A DNA stretch of 46,024 bases from a bacterium (GTDB lineage: Bacteria > Myxococcota_A > Bradymonadia > UBA7976 > UBA1532). Position 1 is the first letter of the stretch. Each line of letters begins with the position of its first letter. The position numbers were made by a program, and so were the translations under genes. Location: assembly GCA_030426085.1 (NCBI GenBank), contig JAUHYW010000080.1, positions 1-46,024 on the forward strand. The letters are read 5' to 3'. Shown in pieces: positions 43,836 to 46,024 of the stretch. The notes under the pieces are model-generated. The model worked only from the letters and a program-made list of their open reading frames with translations, was not told the DNA's origin and searched no databases.

Positions 43836-44776
43836 GACCGCCCCTCGCGACGCCCGGCGAACACCAGCCCCAGCAGGGCCGCGATCATCACCCCGAAGCC
43901 GGCCAGCGCCACCCCGATCGGCCCGTCCCGGCGCACGCCGAGCACCAGCCGGGGCTCGGTGGCCACCTCGACCAGCTCGATCGCCCACGGCGCGGCGCCC
44001 ACCCGGGCGTCCAGGTCGGGGCTGTCGACGAAGTGCCACGCCGTCGCGCTGCCGCCCTCCCAGTCCACCTGGATCTGCGCCGCCGGCCCCAGCGCCCGGC
44101 CGAAGTCGGGCGACAGCCGCAGCACCGCGATCTGGGTCCCGTCCTCCAGCGCCGCGCCCGAGCCGGTGCGCACCGCCCGCTCGATGGGATCACCCCCGCC
44201 GCGGGGGGTCAGCTTCAGCCGGGCGTAGGCCGGCTCGTCGCCCGGGGCCACGTCGACCAGATGCAGCGCCCAGCGCCCGATGTGGGCCTCGCGCACCCCG
44301 TCCAGCGGCAGGACCGCCTCGCCGACGTGATGCTCCTTCATGGCCAGGGTCAGCGCGGCCCCGTCGGCGCTCAGCGTCGCCCCGAGCTGCGCGCCCAGGT
44401 GGGCCGCCGCCGAGCGCCCGGCGATGGTGCGGGTGTAGCTCTCGGTCGGCCGGGCGCCGCCCACCTCGGCCATGCCCGCCTCGCCCCCGGCCAGCCAGCC
44501 GCCGACCAGCGCCGTCGCCAGCCCCGCGGCGTACAGCGCCGCCCAGCGCAGGCGGGCCGTCGACGCGCCCAGATCGCGGGCCACCAGCGCGAACACCAGC
44601 AGCGCCGCCGGCAACTGCAAGACCAGCCCGCTCGCCGGGTGCTGCCCCGGCTCGGACACCAGCCCCAGCGCGGCGCCGGCCGCGACCCACAGCCCCAGGG
44701 CCCACGGGGTCCACGGCGAGGCGACCACCGCCCAGGCGGTGGCCCACGGACCGCGCATGCGCGGCAGTCGGGGCAT
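43832..44776 (-). CDS. ResB-like cytochrome c biogenesis membrane protein
   Basis: 314 residues. N-terminal membrane segments (WTPWALGLWVAAGAALGLV, LVLQLPAALLVFALVA, WAALYAAGLATALVGGWLAG), a periplasmic beta domain, and a C-terminal anchor preceded by EPRLVLGVRRDGPIGVALAG match the ResB/Ccs1 layout. It would help attach haem to apocytochrome c. The length is shorter than classical ResB (often 350-550). The ATG shares one base with the cytochrome stop (TGATG). The call rests on topology plus context, not on a strong motif. Confidence 0.6.
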   Translation of the reverse strand: MPRLPRMRGPWATAWAVVASPWTPWALGLWVAAGAALGLVSEPGQHPASGLVLQLPAALLVFALVARDLGASTARLRWAALYAAGLATALVGGWLAGGEAGMAEVGGARPTESYTRTIAGRSAAAHLGAQLGATLSADGAALTLAMKEHHVGEAVLPLDGVREAHIGRWALHLVDVAPGDEPAYARLKLTPRGGGDPIERAVRTGSGAALEDGTQIAVLRLSPDFGRALGPAAQIQVDWEGGSATAWHFVDSPDLDARVGAAPWAIELVEVATEPRLVLGVRRDGPIGVALAGFGVMIAALLGLVFAGRREGRS

Positions 44777-45222
44777 CACTCGGCTCCCTTCGCCGGGGTC
44801 GTCGGCGGCGTGTGGTCCTTCATCTTCGCCAGCGCGGCGGCCAGATCGAACGGCCGGAGGCCCGGCGCGTCGGCGGTGTGGCAGCCGTTGCACGTCGCCG
44901 GCTCGGCGCCCGAGCGCAGCCCGGCGGCCCGGGCGAGGTGCACGTCGACCATCACGAAGGCCGGCCAGTAGTGCTGCCCCGGCCCGTGGCACGCCTCGCA
45001 CTGCACATGCGGCTGGTCGATCGCGGTCGCGTGGCAGCTCGTGCACCGCGGGTCGCGCTGCTCGGCCGGGCTCAGCACCCGCCCGGCGCGGGCGTGGGCC
45101 GTCGTCTTCCACCAGGCGTAGGCCTCGGCGTGGCACGCGGCGCACTGCTCGGCCCCGATGTACTCGTCCGCGGCGGCGGGCGCGGCGAGCAGACAGACGG
45201 CGATGAGGGCGAGGGCGCGCAC
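44776..45222 (-). CDS. Secreted tetrahaem c-type cytochrome
   Basis: 148 residues after a Sec signal (ALIAVCLLAAPAAA). Four CxxCH haem sites are present: CAACH, CTSCH, CEACH and CNGCH. The block YIGAEQCAACHAEAYAWWKT, with a distal TTAHAR His, is typical of the cytochrome c554-like multihaem family, suggesting periplasmic electron transfer. GTG at 45222 is preferred because a -10-like TATACC lies upstream of it and downstream of the earlier ATG at 45282. First gene of the chain to fabI. Confidence 0.85.
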   Translation of the reverse strand: MRALALIAVCLLAAPAAADEYIGAEQCAACHAEAYAWWKTTAHARAGRVLSPAEQRDPRCTSCHATAIDQPHVQCEACHGPGQHYWPAFVMVDVHLARAAGLRSGAEPATCNGCHTADAPGLRPFDLAAALAKMKDHTPPTTPAKGAE

Positions 45223-45231
45223 GGTGGACCG

Positions 45232-45260
45232 GGTATAGCACCGGCGGGCGGGAGAGGGAA
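45232..45260 (-). promoter_or_regulatory. Candidate promoter of the cytochrome gene chain
   Basis: On the minus strand TTCCCT (45260-45255), 17 bp and TATACC (45237-45232, preceded by TGC as in extended -10) end 9 nt before GTG 45222, implying a leader of only a few bases. Confidence 0.4.
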
Positions 45261-45341
45261 GCGAGCGCCGTGCTGCTGCCATGCGGTCTCGCCGGGAAAA
45301 ACCCTCTTGTTGTTACACTTCGACCGGCTCGCGCCCTAGTC

Positions 45342-45377
45342 CCTGGGAATGCGCGGTGATTCCCACCGCCACCCAGG
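45342..45377 (+). promoter_or_regulatory. Structured leader with alternative hairpins
   Basis: GGGAAT (45345-45350) pairs with ATTCCC (45359-45364), while overlapping CCTGGG (45342-45347) pairs with CCCAGG (45372-45377). The two stems share bases, so they compete. They lie 24-60 nt upstream of a 35-codon ORF. Confidence 0.4.
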
Positions 45378-45401
45378 ATGACCTGCCCCGAAAGGCGAAC
45401 G

Positions 45402-45509
45402 ATGCCGAACCGACACCCCCCGTCCCTCCAGCAGATCCTCTATGCAGCCGTGCCCGTCGCTCTGGGGGGCCTGCTCGTCCGCTGGCTGGCCCACCTCATC
45501 GGCTGGTAG
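45402..45509 (+). CDS. Predicted 35-residue single-pass membrane peptide
   Basis: The ORF begins MPNRHPPSLQQILYAAVPVA and ends LVRWLAHLIGW. A polar start is followed by one hydrophobic segment (about 12-24) and an aromatic C-terminus. AAAGGCG at 45391-45397 may be a ribosome site. No family is recognised; a small regulatory membrane protein or type I toxin-like peptide is possible, and chance cannot be excluded. Confidence 0.4.
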   Translation: MPNRHPPSLQQILYAAVPVALGGLLVRWLAHLIGW

Positions 45510-45597
45510 GCGCAGATCCCAGAGGACGAGGGTAGCCGACGCCCGAAGTATCCGGCAGTCCGCTGACGCGAACCCGGCCCCGCCCCTGCCGAGTGTG

Positions 45598-46024
45598 ACT
45601 CGACCGGAGATACGGGCCTCCGCCCGAGCCAGCAACGCGACTCGACGGCGGATATGGAGGATCCAGCGCGTTGGAAGCCGCACTCGACGGCTCGACCCAG
45701 CGTGCTGCAGCACAGGATCGTCCAGTCGAGCCGTCGACTGCTCGATCCCACGCGGCGGGACGCGTACTCGACGGATTGCAACGGGCACCAGCGGTGGCTG
45801 GACGGCCACTGCGCGTGTCGAGTCGGCCTGCGCGAGCAGATGGAGGCCCACTGTAGACATCACAGTCGCGCTGACCGGGGGTCGGGCAGGAGGACTCGAC
45901 GGATTACAGTAGATTTGCCAGGGGGTCGGGCAGGGGTACTCGACGGGTTGCAGTAGGGTTCCCGGGGGGTCGGGCAGGGGTACTCGACGGGTTGCAGTGG
46001 GGTTCCCGGGGGGTCGGGCAGGGG
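45598..46024 (+). repeat. Tandem repeat array, 42- to 44-bp period, G-rich, truncated at window edge
   Basis: ACTCGACGG-like starts recur at 45598, 45640, 45682, 45724 (diverged), 45766, 45808 and 45850 (weak) every 42 bp, then at 45894, 45938 and 45982 every 44 bp. The last copies are nearly identical and run past 46024. Each late unit has G-runs GGG-N5-G6-N2-GGG-N2-GGGG (e.g. 45956-45980) that fit a G-quadruplex. Apart from this array and the 35-codon ORF, nothing else is supported in 45510-46024. Confidence 0.75.

Noticed and set aside
45442-45912. 156-codon frame through the 42-bp repeats
   Set aside because: The 42-bp period keeps frame and gives 14-residue repeats, but the units are not conserved as protein and later 44-bp units break the frame.
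45598-46024. CRISPR array
   Set aside because: Units are contiguous tandem copies without unique spacers flanked by constant repeats, and no cas genes are present.

Overview
The window is very GC-rich (about 70% by eye) and densely coded. It carries several hallmarks of a myxobacterium or related deltaproteobacterium (Myxococcota-like): Cys-rich secreted proteins, a huge Asp-rich lipoprotein with Cys-framed calcium-loop-like repeats, large hybrid histidine kinases, a multihaem c-type cytochrome and many 4-nt start/stop overlaps. No rRNA, tRNA, CRISPR array, transposase or phage gene was seen. Assignment to a phylum is inference from these traits.

The most striking part is 362-8115 (+), a six-gene, tightly packed operon. 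It reads as a complete mycosporine-like amino acid (MAA, UV sunscreen) pathway: sugar-phosphate cyclase (mysA), O-methyltransferase (mysB), D-Ala-D-Ala-ligase-like ATP-grasp (mysD) and ATP-grasp glycine ligase (mysC). Two half-size ABC transporters of the cyclic-peptide/siderophore exporter type follow, each with membrane and ATPase parts. The expected chemistry is sedoheptulose-7-phosphate to desmethyl-4-deoxygadusol to 4-deoxygadusol to mycosporine-glycine to a disubstituted MAA, which the ABC pair probably moves out of the cytoplasm. A 10-bp-arm inverted repeat and a sigma70-like promoter lie upstream.

8119-11487 holds a Cys-rich secreted protein, an esterase-D-like hydrolase, an NrtR-like Nudix protein and a GNAT. 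11648-15655 encodes a 1335-residue lipoprotein with 19 acidic Cys-framed repeats and three beta-rich domains. 15628-17571 (-) carries a secreted coiled-coil protein, a small zinc-ribbon protein and a KamA-type aminomutase. 17642-22876 (-) is a hybrid kinase / NAD-epimerase / CPBP-protease operon. 23019-29895 (-) is an operon of a beta-keto acid cleavage enzyme, the two acyl-CoA carboxylase subunits, a tiny membrane protein and TmcA, with a 160-bp MITE-like element between the carboxylase genes. 29932-31796 (-) is a coupled TOPRIM-like / AAA-ATPase pair that resembles two-gene anti-phage modules.

31862-34133 has two divergent lipoproteins around a perfect 16-bp palindrome. 34153-37755 (-) holds an acetolactate-synthase-like enzyme, an aldehyde dehydrogenase and a GNAT. 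37828-40930 (-) has two RidA-like proteins, one with an export signal, on either side of a hybrid kinase. 41086-45222 (-) is a chain of tetrahaem cytochrome, ResB-like protein, membrane protein, EngB, RimI-like GNAT and FabI. The right end has a predicted 35-residue membrane peptide and a 42-44-bp tandem repeat array with G-quadruplex motifs that runs off the window.
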